A DNA stretch of 64,000 bases from an uncultured Rhodoferax sp. GTDB lineage: Bacteria; Pseudomonadota; Gammaproteobacteria; Burkholderiales; Burkholderiaceae_C. Positions within the stretch are counted from its first letter, which is position 1. Every line of letters starts with the position of its first letter. A program made the position numbers and the translations under genes. The notes under the pieces were generated by a model. That model ran no database searches and was not told the origin of the DNA. It saw nothing but the letters and a program-made list of their open reading frames with translations. Positions 49,778 to 58,776 of this stretch are shown here, piece by piece. Where the stretch lies: positions 124,001 through 188,000 of the forward strand of contig NZ_CAMIHB010000005.1 of the NCBI RefSeq assembly GCF_946221635.1, read 5' to 3'.

Positions 49778-50421
49778 CAGAAACGGCGCTCCAGCACCAT
49801 CTGGTCGTTGGTGCGCGTCATCTGGAAACGGCTCAGAAAGCTGTTCCCCAACAGGATGTAGGGCATGCTGCCGGGGGACACAATGGCATCCACCCCACTG
49901 ACCAACACGTCGCCCACACGCACCGTATCCAGCGTCACGCGCCAGCCTTGTGTTACCCCGTTGGCGGTGTTCATCTGCACGGTCTGGCCGTTCTGGTAAC
50001 TCAGGCCGATGCGCTTGGCATCGGCCACGCTCATGGCGACCGTGGTGGCACCCGTGTCCACCATGAACTGCACGATACGGCCGTTGATCTGGCCTTCGCT
50101 CATGAAATGGCCCCCCGGGCCCGCGGCCAGCACCACCCGGCTGCCGCTGAGCTGCTGGCCGGCGCCGCTGCCCACGCTGGCCGGTGCGTCGCCCACGCGC
50201 AGGGTCTGGCGCTTGCCGGCCACTTCCAGCGTGATCTGCTCGCCCTGAATGGCCACCACTTTCACGCCCTTGTGCGTTTCGCCCACGGCCACGGCCTTGG
50301 GAAACCCGCCATCGACGATCAGCAGCGCCTTGCTCCCCAGCGTGCCGTTGATCGCCACCGTCTGCGCCCCCAGTGGGGCAGCCAGCAGGGCGGCAACGGC
50401 CAGAGCCAGGGCGCGGCGCAT
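49777..50421 (-). CDS. Retropepsin-like aspartic protease, periplasmic
   Basis: A 214-residue protein with a signal peptide (LALAVAALLAAPLGAQ). The C-terminal ~110 residues form a single retropepsin-like lobe with catalytic VDTGATTVAMS and the hydrophobic-hydrophobic-Gly motif LLGNSFL, so a homodimer would be needed for activity (TIGR02281/clan AA). The N-terminal part is a short beta domain. Five bases after yajQ and overlapping the HD-like gene, indicating one operon. Confidence 0.88.
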   Translation of the reverse strand: MRRALALAVAALLAAPLGAQTVAINGTLGSKALLIVDGGFPKAVAVGETHKGVKVVAIQGEQITLEVAGKRQTLRVGDAPASVGSGAGQQLSGSRVVLAAGPGGHFMSEGQINGRIVQFMVDTGATTVAMSVADAKRIGLSYQNGQTVQMNTANGVTQGWRVTLDTVRVGDVLVSGVDAIVSPGSMPYILLGNSFLSRFQMTRTNDQMVLERRF

Positions 50422-50426
50422 GGTGC

Positions 50427-50912
50427 TTAGTCCCGGAAGTTGTTGAAGTCCAGCGGCACGTCCGTCACGTCCTTGCGGATCAGCGCCATGGCCGCTTGCA
50501 GGTCGTCGCGCTTGGCGCCGGTGACGCGCACTTTTTCTTCCTGGATGGCGCTTTGCACCTTGAGCTTGCTTTCCTTGATCAGCTTCTGGATCTTCTTGGC
50601 CAGCTCGGACTCAATGCCGCTCTTGACCTTGACCACGCGCTTGACCTTGTCGCCGCCCATCTTCTGCAGATCGCCAATGTCCAGAAAGCGCACATCCACG
50701 CTTTGCTTGGTGAGTTTGTTGCGCAAAACGTCCAGAATCTGGTCGATTTGGAAGTCTGCGTCACCGATCACGGTGATTTCTTTGTCCTTGATTTCGATAG
50801 AGGCCGACGTGCCCTTGAAATCAAAACGGGTACCAATTTCCTTGGCGGCGTTGTCCACGCCATTGCGCACCTTGACCAGGTCAGGCTCGCACACGGTATC
50901 AAAAGAAGGCAT
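50427..50912 (-). CDS. yajQ: YajQ-family nucleotide-binding protein
   Basis: A 161-residue two-domain RNA-recognition-like protein, MPSFDTVCEPDLVKVRNGVDNAAKEI at the N-terminus and VTGAKRDDLQAAMALIRK near the C-terminus, as in all YajQ proteins. Reported roles include cyclic-di-GMP binding and RNA/nucleotide binding. Divergent from murB with 33 bp between. The degenerate HD gene downstream is notable because of the shared cyclic-di-GMP theme. Confidence 0.95.
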   Translation of the reverse strand: MPSFDTVCEPDLVKVRNGVDNAAKEIGTRFDFKGTSASIEIKDKEITVIGDADFQIDQILDVLRNKLTKQSVDVRFLDIGDLQKMGGDKVKRVVKVKSGIESELAKKIQKLIKESKLKVQSAIQEEKVRVTGAKRDDLQAAMALIRKDVTDVPLDFNNFRD

Positions 50913-50945
50913 AGCGGTAAGAGTTTGAATGCGAAAATCAACCCA

Positions 50946-52019
50946 ATGTTAGTCGAGAACAACGTCCCCCTGCAGGGATTGAATACCTTCCGTATCGTCG
51001 CCAAAGCCCACCAGCTGGTGCGCGTGCGCTCCGAGGCCGATATCCACGCCCTGCTGGCCGATCCGGCCCTGGCCGCGGCCCCCAAATTCGTGCTGGGCGG
51101 TGGCAGCAACATCGTGCTCACTGGCGACGTCAAACCCCTGGTGCTCAAGGTGGAAGTGGCCGGCCGCCGCGTGGTGGCCGAGACCGATCGCCACGTCATC
51201 GTCGAAGCCGGCGCCGGCGAGGTCTGGCACGACTTCGTCACCTGGACGCTGGACCAAGGCCTGCCCGGCCTGGAGAACATGGCCCTCATCCCCGGCACCG
51301 TGGGCGCGTCGCCCGTGCAAAACGTGGGCGCCTACGGCGTGGAGCTGCAAGACCGCTTTGACTCGCTCGACGCGGTGGACCTGCAAACCGGCCACGTCTT
51401 TACCCTGAACGCCGCGCAGTGCGCCTTTGGCTACCGCGATTCCGTCTTCAAGCACAGCAGCCAGCCCGGGGCCGATGGCACCCACCAGGCCCTGGGCCTG
51501 AAGGACCGCGCCCTCATCTTGCGTGTGCGCTTTGCGCTGCCCAAGGCCTGGAAGCCCGTGCTGGGCTATGCCGATCTGGAGCGCAAGATGCTGGAGACCG
51601 GAATCAGCCAACCCACGGCCCGCCAGATTTACGACTGGATTTGCGAGGTGCGCCGCGCCAAGCTGCCCGACCCCACCCAGATCGGCAACGCCGGCAGCTT
51701 CTTCAAAAACCCCACCGTCACCCCCGAGCAGTGCGCCGACATCATTGCCCGCGACCCGAAAGTGGTGCACTACCCCCTGCACGACGGAAGCATCAAGCTC
51801 GCCGCCGGCTGGCTCATTGACGCCTGCGGCTGGAAAGGCAAAAGCGTGGGCCAGGCTGGTGTGTACGAGAAACAGGCCCTGGTGCTGGTAAACCGCGGCG
51901 CCGGGGTGAACGGCGAAGGCGCTACCGGCGGCGAGGTGATGACGCTGGCCAAAGCCATCCAGACCAGCGTGTACGAACGCTTCGGCATCCGCCTGGAGCC
52001 CGAACCCGTCGTCCTCTAA
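50946..52019 (+). CDS. murB: UDP-N-acetylenolpyruvoylglucosamine reductase
   Basis: A 357-residue FAD enzyme reducing the enolpyruvyl group to make UDP-MurNAc for peptidoglycan. FAD motif VLGGGSNIVLTG; catalytic region IGNAGSFFKNP (Ser); C-terminal Glu region close to LEPEPVVL. It is a type I MurB like the E. coli enzyme (342 aa). The start MLVENNVPLQGLNTF is chosen over longer frames that pass through the yajQ promoter. Confidence 0.95.
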   Translation: MLVENNVPLQGLNTFRIVAKAHQLVRVRSEADIHALLADPALAAAPKFVLGGGSNIVLTGDVKPLVLKVEVAGRRVVAETDRHVIVEAGAGEVWHDFVTWTLDQGLPGLENMALIPGTVGASPVQNVGAYGVELQDRFDSLDAVDLQTGHVFTLNAAQCAFGYRDSVFKHSSQPGADGTHQALGLKDRALILRVRFALPKAWKPVLGYADLERKMLETGISQPTARQIYDWICEVRRAKLPDPTQIGNAGSFFKNPTVTPEQCADIIARDPKVVHYPLHDGSIKLAAGWLIDACGWKGKSVGQAGVYEKQALVLVNRGAGVNGEGATGGEVMTLAKAIQTSVYERFGIRLEPEPVVL

Positions 52020-52042
52020 CCCCACCTCAGGAGCCCTCCGCC

Positions 52043-53011
52043 ATGGCTTCCATCCTCGTCCTCGGCGGCACCGGTTTTGTCGGTGCCCATGTGTGTGAAC
52101 AGTTGGTGCGCGCCGGCTGGCAGGTTACCGTGGCCACCCGCAAGCGCCAGCACGCCCGGCGCGTGCAGCTGCTGCCCGGCCTCACGGTGCTGGAGCTGAA
52201 TGTGCATGACGCCGCCGCCCTGGCCCGCGCCGTGCAGGGCCACCAGGCCGTGGTCAACCTGATTGCCGTGCTGCATGGCAACGCCGCCCGGTTTGACGCC
52301 GTGCATGTGCAGCTGCCCCGCAGCCTGGCCCAGGCCTGCAGCAGCGCGGGCGTGCAGCAGCTGGTGCACGTGAGCGCGCTGGGGGCCAACAGCGCCCAGC
52401 CCGACGCTGCGCCCTCGCTCTACCTGCGCAGCAAAAGCCAGGGCGAAGCCGCCTTGCAGCAAGCCGCAGCGTCCGCCCCCTGGCGCCTCACGCTGCTGCG
52501 CCCCAGCGTCATCTTTGGGGCCGAAGACAAGTTCCTCAACATGTTCGCCAGCCTGCAAAAGGTGTTCCCCCTCATGCCCCTGGCCGGGGCCGACGCGCGC
52601 TTTCAGCCCGTGTGGGTGCAAGACGTGGCGCAGGCCGTGGTGCGCAGCCTGCAGCCCGGCAGCCCCGCCGTGGTGGAGGCCTGTGGCCCCGATGTGTTCA
52701 CGCTGCGCCAGCTGGTGCAACAGGCGGGGCAATGGGCTGGCGTCAACGAAGGGCGCGGCCGCTCCGTCATCGGCCTGCCGCAATGGATGGGCAGCCTGCA
52801 GGCCCTGGCCATGGAATGCCTGCCGGGCGAACCCCTCATGAGCCGCGACAACCTCGCCTCCATGCGCGTGGACAACGTCGCCACCGGCCAAGTGCCCGGC
52901 CTGCAGGCCCTGGGCATCACCCCCGCCGCGCTGCCCCCCATCGCCCAAGACTACCTGCGCCGCCACAGCGCAGACTACGGCCTGCTGGGCGTGCGCATGA
53001 AGCGCTATTGA
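52043..53011 (+). CDS. NAD(P)-binding SDR-like protein (complex I NDUFA9 family)
   Basis: A 322-residue extended/atypical short-chain reductase. Rossmann motif LVLGGTGFVGAHV at the N-terminus, RKRQHARR for the cofactor phosphate, and the NDUFA9-type segment LLRPSVIFGAEDKFLNMFASL. It has no clear YxxxK catalytic pair, as usual in this group. In bacteria these are often annotated as complex I NDUFA9-like or NAD-dependent epimerases. It is the last gene before the restriction island, 23 bp after murB. Confidence 0.85.
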   Translation: MASILVLGGTGFVGAHVCEQLVRAGWQVTVATRKRQHARRVQLLPGLTVLELNVHDAAALARAVQGHQAVVNLIAVLHGNAARFDAVHVQLPRSLAQACSSAGVQQLVHVSALGANSAQPDAAPSLYLRSKSQGEAALQQAAASAPWRLTLLRPSVIFGAEDKFLNMFASLQKVFPLMPLAGADARFQPVWVQDVAQAVVRSLQPGSPAVVEACGPDVFTLRQLVQQAGQWAGVNEGRGRSVIGLPQWMGSLQALAMECLPGEPLMSRDNLASMRVDNVATGQVPGLQALGITPAALPPIAQDYLRRHSADYGLLGVRMKRY

Positions 53012-53031
53012 GGGCACTGGCGGTGCAAGCC

Positions 53032-53075
53032 GCTATGGTTTTAATAGCTGCTCGCGCAACATCCACGGCCTGAAA
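53032..53075 (+). repeat. 44-bp dispersed element, copy 11 (upstream of the Fic gene)
   Basis: Intergenic, 21 bp after the NDUFA9-like gene. Hairpin GCTAT-N7-ATAGC perfect; 3' end degraded after TCCACGG. Confidence 0.85.
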
Positions 53076-53131
53076 TGTCGATTTCATGGCCAATCCCTGG
53101 CATTGGGCCGTTCGGATTGCCGATGTGCGTG

Positions 53132-53209
53132 TTAAAGCCGATTTTCAAGCTTGTGCTGGTTGTTAAAGAATGCTTTAATTTGACGCAATCGTATTAAAGA
53201 CATCTTTCG
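53132..53209. promoter_or_regulatory. Three evenly spaced TTAAAG operators upstream of fic
   Basis: TTAAAG occurs at 53132, 53163 and 53194, exactly 31 bp apart. Each is followed after four bases by a TTT-containing inverted half-site; the middle one is a perfect TTAAAG-aatg-CTTTAA. The third ends 5 bp before the fic ATG. Three turns of helix between units fits a regulator binding one DNA face. Confidence 0.65.
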
Positions 53210-53213
53210 TACC

Positions 53214-54359
53214 ATGCGCACCGCCGGCACCTACGCACCTTCCACCACCATGGGCGAGCTGGTGCAGGCCTTTGTGCCACACCCCTTGCCACCCGCCCAG
53301 CCCGCGCTGGCCCCCGAGAGCTATACCGAGGCCAACCGGGCGGCCGAGCTGGCGCTGGCCCGCCTGTCTGGCGTGGCCGGGCTGGTGCCCTCGGTGGACT
53401 GGCTGCTCTACAGCGCCATCCGCAAAGAGGCGCTGCTCACCTCGCAGATAGAAGGCACCCAAGCCACGCTGGACGACCTGTTTGACGAAGAAGCTGGCTT
53501 TGCGGTGAGCAACACCGACGATGTGGAGGAAGTCACCAACTACCTGCGCGCCTTCAGGCTCGTTCAATCGCAGCTGCGTGACCCGGCAGGCCTGCCCATT
53601 AGCGTGCGCCTGCTGTGCGACGCCCACCGCCTGCTGCTAGATGGCGCACGTGGCAACGGCAAGCAACCGGGCGAACTGCGCCGTTCCCAAAACTGGATTG
53701 GCGGCACCCGCCCCGGCAACGCAGTGTTTGTGCCCCCACCACCCGAGCACGTGCCCACGCTGCTGGCTGATCTGCAGCGCTTCATTCACGACGAAAGCCA
53801 GGCCTTGCCGCCATTGGTGAAAGTCGCGCTCATCCACCAACAGTTTGAAACCATCCACCCCTATCTGGATGGCAACGGCCGCATCGGCCGCTTGCTGATT
53901 GCTGCGCTGCTGGAACATTGGCGCCTGCTGCCAGAGCCCTTGATGTACCTCAGCGGCTACCTCAAGCAACACCAAGCCGAGTACTACCGCCGCCTGTCCA
54001 CCGTACGCACCGATGGGGACTGGGAAGGCTGGGTGGCGTTCTTCTTGGAGGGCGTGGCCGTGGCCGCGCAGGATGCCGAGCGCAACATCGTGGCCATTGC
54101 CACGCTGCTGGCAGCCGACCGCCGCGCCCTGTTGGCCGCACCCAAGGCTGGCCCCAGCAGCTACCGCTTGTTTGAAATGCTACCCATGATGCCGCGCTTC
54201 ACGATCGACCAAGTGCGCCAGAAACTGGCCACCACATTTCCCACCGCTACAGCTGCGGTGAAGGTGCTGGAGGACTTGGGCATCGTCACAGAGCTGACCG
54301 GGCAGAAGAAGAACCGCACGTACGGGTACCAAACCTATGTGGAGCTGTTGAGCCGTTGA
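53214..54359 (+). CDS. Fic-domain protein (AMPylating-type) with C-terminal HTH
   Basis: A 381-residue Fic protein. Core motif HPYLDGNGRIGR (His215) matches the AMP-transferase consensus HPFx(D/E)GNGRxxR. An N-terminal inhibitory-helix motif like SQIEG (TSQIEGTQATLDD) is present, so activity should be self-restrained. The C-terminal ~70 residues have a winged-helix pattern (MPRFTIDQVRQKLATTFPTATAAVKVLEDLGIV), consistent with self-regulation at the upstream operators. It heads the restriction island, with 71 bp before hsdM. Confidence 0.9.
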   Translation: MRTAGTYAPSTTMGELVQAFVPHPLPPAQPALAPESYTEANRAAELALARLSGVAGLVPSVDWLLYSAIRKEALLTSQIEGTQATLDDLFDEEAGFAVSNTDDVEEVTNYLRAFRLVQSQLRDPAGLPISVRLLCDAHRLLLDGARGNGKQPGELRRSQNWIGGTRPGNAVFVPPPPEHVPTLLADLQRFIHDESQALPPLVKVALIHQQFETIHPYLDGNGRIGRLLIAALLEHWRLLPEPLMYLSGYLKQHQAEYYRRLSTVRTDGDWEGWVAFFLEGVAVAAQDAERNIVAIATLLAADRRALLAAPKAGPSSYRLFEMLPMMPRFTIDQVRQKLATTFPTATAAVKVLEDLGIVTELTGQKKNRTYGYQTYVELLSR

Positions 54360-54430
54360 TTAAATTCAACACACTACAGTTGGTCTTTCGTTACTGAAGG
54401 CAGACTTCCATCCCCGTCACAATACCTTTA

Positions 54431-56269
54431 ATGAATCACCAAGCCCTCTCATCCTTCATCTGGTCTGTCGCTGATCTTCTTCGTGGCGATTACAAGCAAT
54501 CTGAGTACGGACGCGTCATCCTTCCATTCACCGTGCTGCGCCGTTTGGACTGTGTATTGGAAGCTACCAAACCGGCAGTTCTGAAGGAGTTTGAAGCCAA
54601 GACAAAAGCTGGTCTGAACCCCGAGCCGTTCCTCCTGCGCAAGGCGGGTCAAAGCTTTTTCAACACCTCGCCGCTGGATCTGGTCAAGTTGCTGGGCGAC
54701 CAGGACCACGTCCGCCAGAACCTCTACGCCTACGTGCAGGCGTTTTCCCCCTCTGCGCGGGACATCTTCGAGCGCTTTGACTTCTACACCCAGGTCGAGC
54801 GCCTTGCGAAGGCAAACCTGCTGTATCTGGTCACAGAGAAGTTCGCCAACATCGACCTCCACCCTGAGGCGGTAGACAACGCCAGCATGGGGCTGGTATT
54901 TGAAGAGCTCATCCGCAAGTTCGCCGAAATCTCGAACGAAACCGCCGGGGAGCACTTCACGCCGCGTGAAGTTATACGCCTGATGGTGAACCTGCTCTTC
55001 ATCGAAGACGACGATGTGCTCAGCGCGGGCAAGGCCGTGGTGCGCACCATCTACGACCCGACAGCGGGCACTGGTGGCATGCTGTCCACGGCTGGCGAAT
55101 ACCTGCTGGAGCACAACCCACAGGCCCGACTCACCATGTACGGCCAGGAGCTCAACGACGAGTCCTATGCCATTTGCAAGGCAGACATGCTCATTAAGGG
55201 CCAGCCGGTGGAGAACATCGTTGCTGGCAACACGCTTTCGGACGACGGCCACAGTGGTCGCAAGTTCGACTACATGCTTTCCAATCCACCGTTTGGCGTG
55301 GAATGGAAGAAGGTTGAGAAGGCGGTGCGGCAGGAGCACGAGAAAGAGGGGTTTGACGGCCGCTTTGGACCCGGCCTGCCGCGTGTGTCCGATGGGTCCA
55401 TGCTCTTCCTCATGCACCTGCTTTCCAAGATGCGTCCCTCCAAAGACGGCGGTAGCCGCTTCGGCATTGTGCTGAACGGCTCGCCGCTGTTTACTGGTGG
55501 CGCTGGCAGCGGTGAGAGCGAAATTCGCAAGTACGTGCTGGAGAACGACCTGGTGGAGGCCATCGTCGGCCTGCCCACCGACATGTTCTACAACACCGGC
55601 ATTGCCACCTATGTCTGGGTTCTATCTAACAAGAAGCCAGCTGTGCGCAAAGGCAAAGTGCAACTTATTGATGCCAGTGGTTTCTGGCAGAAGATGCGAA
55701 AGAGCCTGGGGAGTAAGCGCAAGGAAATGAGCGATGCACACATCGGTGTGGTCACGCGGCTGTTTGGTGACTTTGTTGAAGCCGAACGGGCAACTGTCTT
55801 GTGCGAAGACGGTAGCGAAGGCGGGCAATGGGTTGTGCCGGCAGGCGCAGCCCTACCCGCTGTACCAGCGGGCGGCAAGCTCAAGCGAGTGCCCATTTCC
55901 CGAATCTTTAGAAACGAAGATTTTGGTTACACGACCATCACCGTTGAGCGCCCGCTGAAGGACGAAGCTGGCAAACCCGTGCTGGGCAGCAAAGGCAAGC
56001 AAAAGGGTAAGCTGCAACCAGACAGCGCCTTGCGCGACACCGAAAACGTGCCGCTCTCGGACAACATCGCCGCCTACTTCAAGCGCGAAGTGCTGCCCCA
56101 CGCGCCGGACGCCTGGATTGACGAAGAGAAGAGCAAAGTGGGCTACGAAATTCCCTTCAACCGCCATTTCTACGTCTTCGAGCCGCCGCGCAGCCTGCAC
56201 GCCATTGACGACGAACTGAAAGCCGTTTCGGCCAACATCATGAAAATGTTAGAGGGCTTGGCGGAATGA
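54431..56269 (+). CDS. hsdM: Type I restriction-modification, methyltransferase subunit
   Basis: A 612-residue N6-adenine methyltransferase. SAM motif DPTAGTGGML (about 209-218), catalytic NPPFGV (about 285), N-terminal helical HsdM domain FIWSVADLLRGDYKQSEYGRVILPFTVLRRLD. It is longer than EcoKI HsdM (529), with extra residues in the C-terminal part (VPISRIFRNEDFGYTTI on). The ATG has no clear ribosome site. Its stop overlaps hsdS. Codon usage is less GC-rich than the flanking housekeeping genes. Confidence 0.95.
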   Translation: MNHQALSSFIWSVADLLRGDYKQSEYGRVILPFTVLRRLDCVLEATKPAVLKEFEAKTKAGLNPEPFLLRKAGQSFFNTSPLDLVKLLGDQDHVRQNLYAYVQAFSPSARDIFERFDFYTQVERLAKANLLYLVTEKFANIDLHPEAVDNASMGLVFEELIRKFAEISNETAGEHFTPREVIRLMVNLLFIEDDDVLSAGKAVVRTIYDPTAGTGGMLSTAGEYLLEHNPQARLTMYGQELNDESYAICKADMLIKGQPVENIVAGNTLSDDGHSGRKFDYMLSNPPFGVEWKKVEKAVRQEHEKEGFDGRFGPGLPRVSDGSMLFLMHLLSKMRPSKDGGSRFGIVLNGSPLFTGGAGSGESEIRKYVLENDLVEAIVGLPTDMFYNTGIATYVWVLSNKKPAVRKGKVQLIDASGFWQKMRKSLGSKRKEMSDAHIGVVTRLFGDFVEAERATVLCEDGSEGGQWVVPAGAALPAVPAGGKLKRVPISRIFRNEDFGYTTITVERPLKDEAGKPVLGSKGKQKGKLQPDSALRDTENVPLSDNIAAYFKREVLPHAPDAWIDEEKSKVGYEIPFNRHFYVFEPPRSLHAIDDELKAVSANIMKMLEGLAE

Positions 56270-57618
56270 GTTTGCCGAGGTATCCGGAGTACAAGGACAG
56301 CGGTGTGTCCTGGATTGGTCATGTTCCTTCTCACTGGAACATCGACCGCATCAAGGCATCAATCGCTTCAGCTCGAAATGGCATCTGGGGGGATGAGCCA
56401 CAAGGTAATGAGAACGACATTGCTTGCGTTCGCGTCGCTGACTTCGACCGAGGACGTTTGCGGGTTAAGCAGCTCATTCCAACAATGCGCTCAGTTACCG
56501 AAAAAGAGCGCGCAGATAGGGTTTTGAGGACAGGTGACCTACTGCTGGAGAAATCAGGTGGGGGAGAGTTGCAGCCTGTAGGTCAGATCGTGCTGTATCA
56601 ATTGAATACGCCTGCAGTTTGCTCCAACTTCGTTGCTCGGGTGGCGCTGAAGCCCGGTATGTGTGCGGACTACTGGAACTACGTCCACAGCGCCGCTTAC
56701 GCTGTGGGCGTCAATGTCGGCTCCATTAATCAAACATCCGGCATCCAGAACCTTGACCAGGACCGCTACTTCAACGAGCGGGCGCCTTTCCCGCCAGAGC
56801 CTGAACAAACCGCCATCGCCGCCTTCCTCGACCGCGAAACCGCAAAAATCGATGCGCTGATTGCCGAGCAGGAAAAGCTCATCGCGTTGCTGGCCGAAAA
56901 GCGCCAGGCCACCATCTCCCACGCAGTCACCCGCGGTCTCAACCCCAATACGCCGATGAAGGACTCCGGCGTGGCCTGGCTGGGGGAGGTGCCTGCGCAT
57001 TGGGGAGTAGCGGCGCTCAAGCGGCTTTGGAGTGTTACGGACTGTAAGCACATTACGGCAGAGTTCGTGGACGATGGTTATCCATTGGCCAGCATCCGCG
57101 AAGTTCAGTCCAGATACGTATCTCTTGATGCCGCGAAGCGAACCACTCAGTTGTACTACGAGCAATTGATAGATGGTGGCCGTAGGCCGCAGCCTGGCGA
57201 CCTCATTTTTAGTCGCAACGCAACAGTCGGCGAGGTCGCTCAAGTGACGGATAAGCACCCCCTCTTTGCAATGGGACAAGACGTTTGTTTGTTGCGCAGA
57301 CTGTCTCACAAATCGTCCAGTGACTTCATGCAATTTGTAATTTGCTCAGATATCGTTGTTGAGCAACTGAAGAACATCATGGTCGGCTCCACCTTCAAAC
57401 GAGTGAACGTTGAAGAGATTCGCGCCTTGCAGGTTCCGATACCACCTCCCGATGAACAGTTCCAGATTGCTGCATTCATTGCAGAGGAAAACGAAAAGCT
57501 TGACGGTCTGGAAAAGGAAGCGGAGCGTGCTATCGATCTTCTGAAGGAGCGTCGTAGTGCCTTCATTGCCGCCGCCGTCACCGGTCAAATCGATGTGCGT
57601 GGCCTGGCAACGCTATAA
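56266..57618 (+). CDS. hsdS: Type I restriction-modification, specificity subunit
   Basis: A 450-residue HsdS with two target-recognition domains separated and followed by conserved helices: TAIAAFLDRETAKIDALIAEQEKL centrally (about 180-210) and QIAAFIAEENEKLDGLEKEAERA near the end, forming the coiled-coil spacer. Each TRD begins with PSHW/PAHWGV-like patterns (HVPSHWNIDRIK, EVPAHWGVAALKR). The two halves recognise the two halves of a bipartite site, which cannot be predicted. Overlaps hsdM (ATGA). Confidence 0.94.
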   Translation: MSLPRYPEYKDSGVSWIGHVPSHWNIDRIKASIASARNGIWGDEPQGNENDIACVRVADFDRGRLRVKQLIPTMRSVTEKERADRVLRTGDLLLEKSGGGELQPVGQIVLYQLNTPAVCSNFVARVALKPGMCADYWNYVHSAAYAVGVNVGSINQTSGIQNLDQDRYFNERAPFPPEPEQTAIAAFLDRETAKIDALIAEQEKLIALLAEKRQATISHAVTRGLNPNTPMKDSGVAWLGEVPAHWGVAALKRLWSVTDCKHITAEFVDDGYPLASIREVQSRYVSLDAAKRTTQLYYEQLIDGGRRPQPGDLIFSRNATVGEVAQVTDKHPLFAMGQDVCLLRRLSHKSSSDFMQFVICSDIVVEQLKNIMVGSTFKRVNVEEIRALQVPIPPPDEQFQIAAFIAEENEKLDGLEKEAERAIDLLKERRSAFIAAAVTGQIDVRGLATL

Positions 57619-57627
57619 ACTGCAACC

Positions 57628-58776
57628 ATGACCCGCGTCACCGTCCAACCCGCTCTATTCACCTGGGCGCGCCAGCGCGCCCGGTTGGATGAAGGCGCGT
57701 TGATGGCGCGGTTCCCCCACTTGCCGGAATGGGAAGCCGGTGAGGTGCAACCCACATTGCGTCAGTTGGAGCATTACGCCCAGGCGACGCATGCTCCGTT
57801 GGGATATTTCTTTCTGCCAGCACCCCCACAGGAGGCTGTACCCATTCCCGATTTCCGAACCATGGGCCAGGGTGTTCCACGTCTGAGTGCGGACCTGCTC
57901 GACGTTATTTACACCTGCCAAACTCGGCAGGCTTGGTACCGGGACGAAGCGCTTGTGAATGGTGAAACACCGCTGTCTTTTGTGGCAAGTGTGACCTTGG
58001 CTACACCGCCTGCAGATGCGGCGGGGCTGATTCGCCAGGCGCTGGGTTTCAGCGTGCAGGCGCGCAGCGAGTGTCCTAGCTGGACCGAGGCCTTGCGGCT
58101 GTTCATCACGCAAGCCGAGCAAGTCGGCGTGATGGTGATGGTCAGCGGCGTGGTGATGAACAATAACACCCGCCACTTGGACCCCAAGGAATTCCGAGGC
58201 TTTGCCTTGGCCGATGCCATTGCGCCATTGGTGTTCATCAATGGCGCCGACAGTAAGGCGGCCCAAATGTTCACGCTGGCGCATGAGCTGGCGCATTTGT
58301 GGCTGGGGCAGACGGCTTTGTCCAATCCACCGGTGGCCGAGGCTTCTGACCATGCGACTGAAACGTGGTGCAACCAAGTGGCGGCCGAACTATTGGTCCC
58401 GCAGGCCGACTTTCGTGCCGCACTGCAGCGCGGTGAAGCGATAGATATGGCCCAGCAGCGTTTGGCGCGGCATTTCAAGGTGAGTAGCTTGGTAGTGTTG
58501 CGCCGTATGCTGGATGTGGGTTGGCTCAACAAGGGCGCGTTTTGGGATGCCTACCGTGCAGAGGAAGAGCGCATAAGTGCCTTGGCTGCCCGAAGTGCAG
58601 GTGGGGGTGATTTCTACCGCACCACGGTGGCCCGCGTCAGCAAGCGTTTTGCACAGTCTTTGGTGGTGAGTACGTTGGAAGGACGAACGCTGTACCGCGA
58701 TGCGTTTCGCATGCTGGGTATCGCGAAGCCGGGCACATTCAACGAGTTGGGCCGTACCTTGGGGTTTCCCACCTGA
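57628..58776 (+). CDS. ImmA/IrrE-family metallopeptidase with XRE-like N-terminus
   Basis: A 382-residue protein. The N-terminal part (FTWARQRARLDEGALMARFPHLPEWEAGEVQPTLRQL) resembles a degenerate XRE/HipB-type region. The peptidase domain has HELAH (219-223, HExxH) and a downstream AAELLVP typical of ImmA/IrrE. Such enzymes cleave repressors or antitoxins. It sits between hsdS and hsdR, nine bases after hsdS, and overlaps the next gene by one base (TGATG), so it is co-expressed with the PIN-like protein. Confidence 0.9.
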   Translation: MTRVTVQPALFTWARQRARLDEGALMARFPHLPEWEAGEVQPTLRQLEHYAQATHAPLGYFFLPAPPQEAVPIPDFRTMGQGVPRLSADLLDVIYTCQTRQAWYRDEALVNGETPLSFVASVTLATPPADAAGLIRQALGFSVQARSECPSWTEALRLFITQAEQVGVMVMVSGVVMNNNTRHLDPKEFRGFALADAIAPLVFINGADSKAAQMFTLAHELAHLWLGQTALSNPPVAEASDHATETWCNQVAAELLVPQADFRAALQRGEAIDMAQQRLARHFKVSSLVVLRRMLDVGWLNKGAFWDAYRAEEERISALAARSAGGGDFYRTTVARVSKRFAQSLVVSTLEGRTLYRDAFRMLGIAKPGTFNELGRTLGFPT

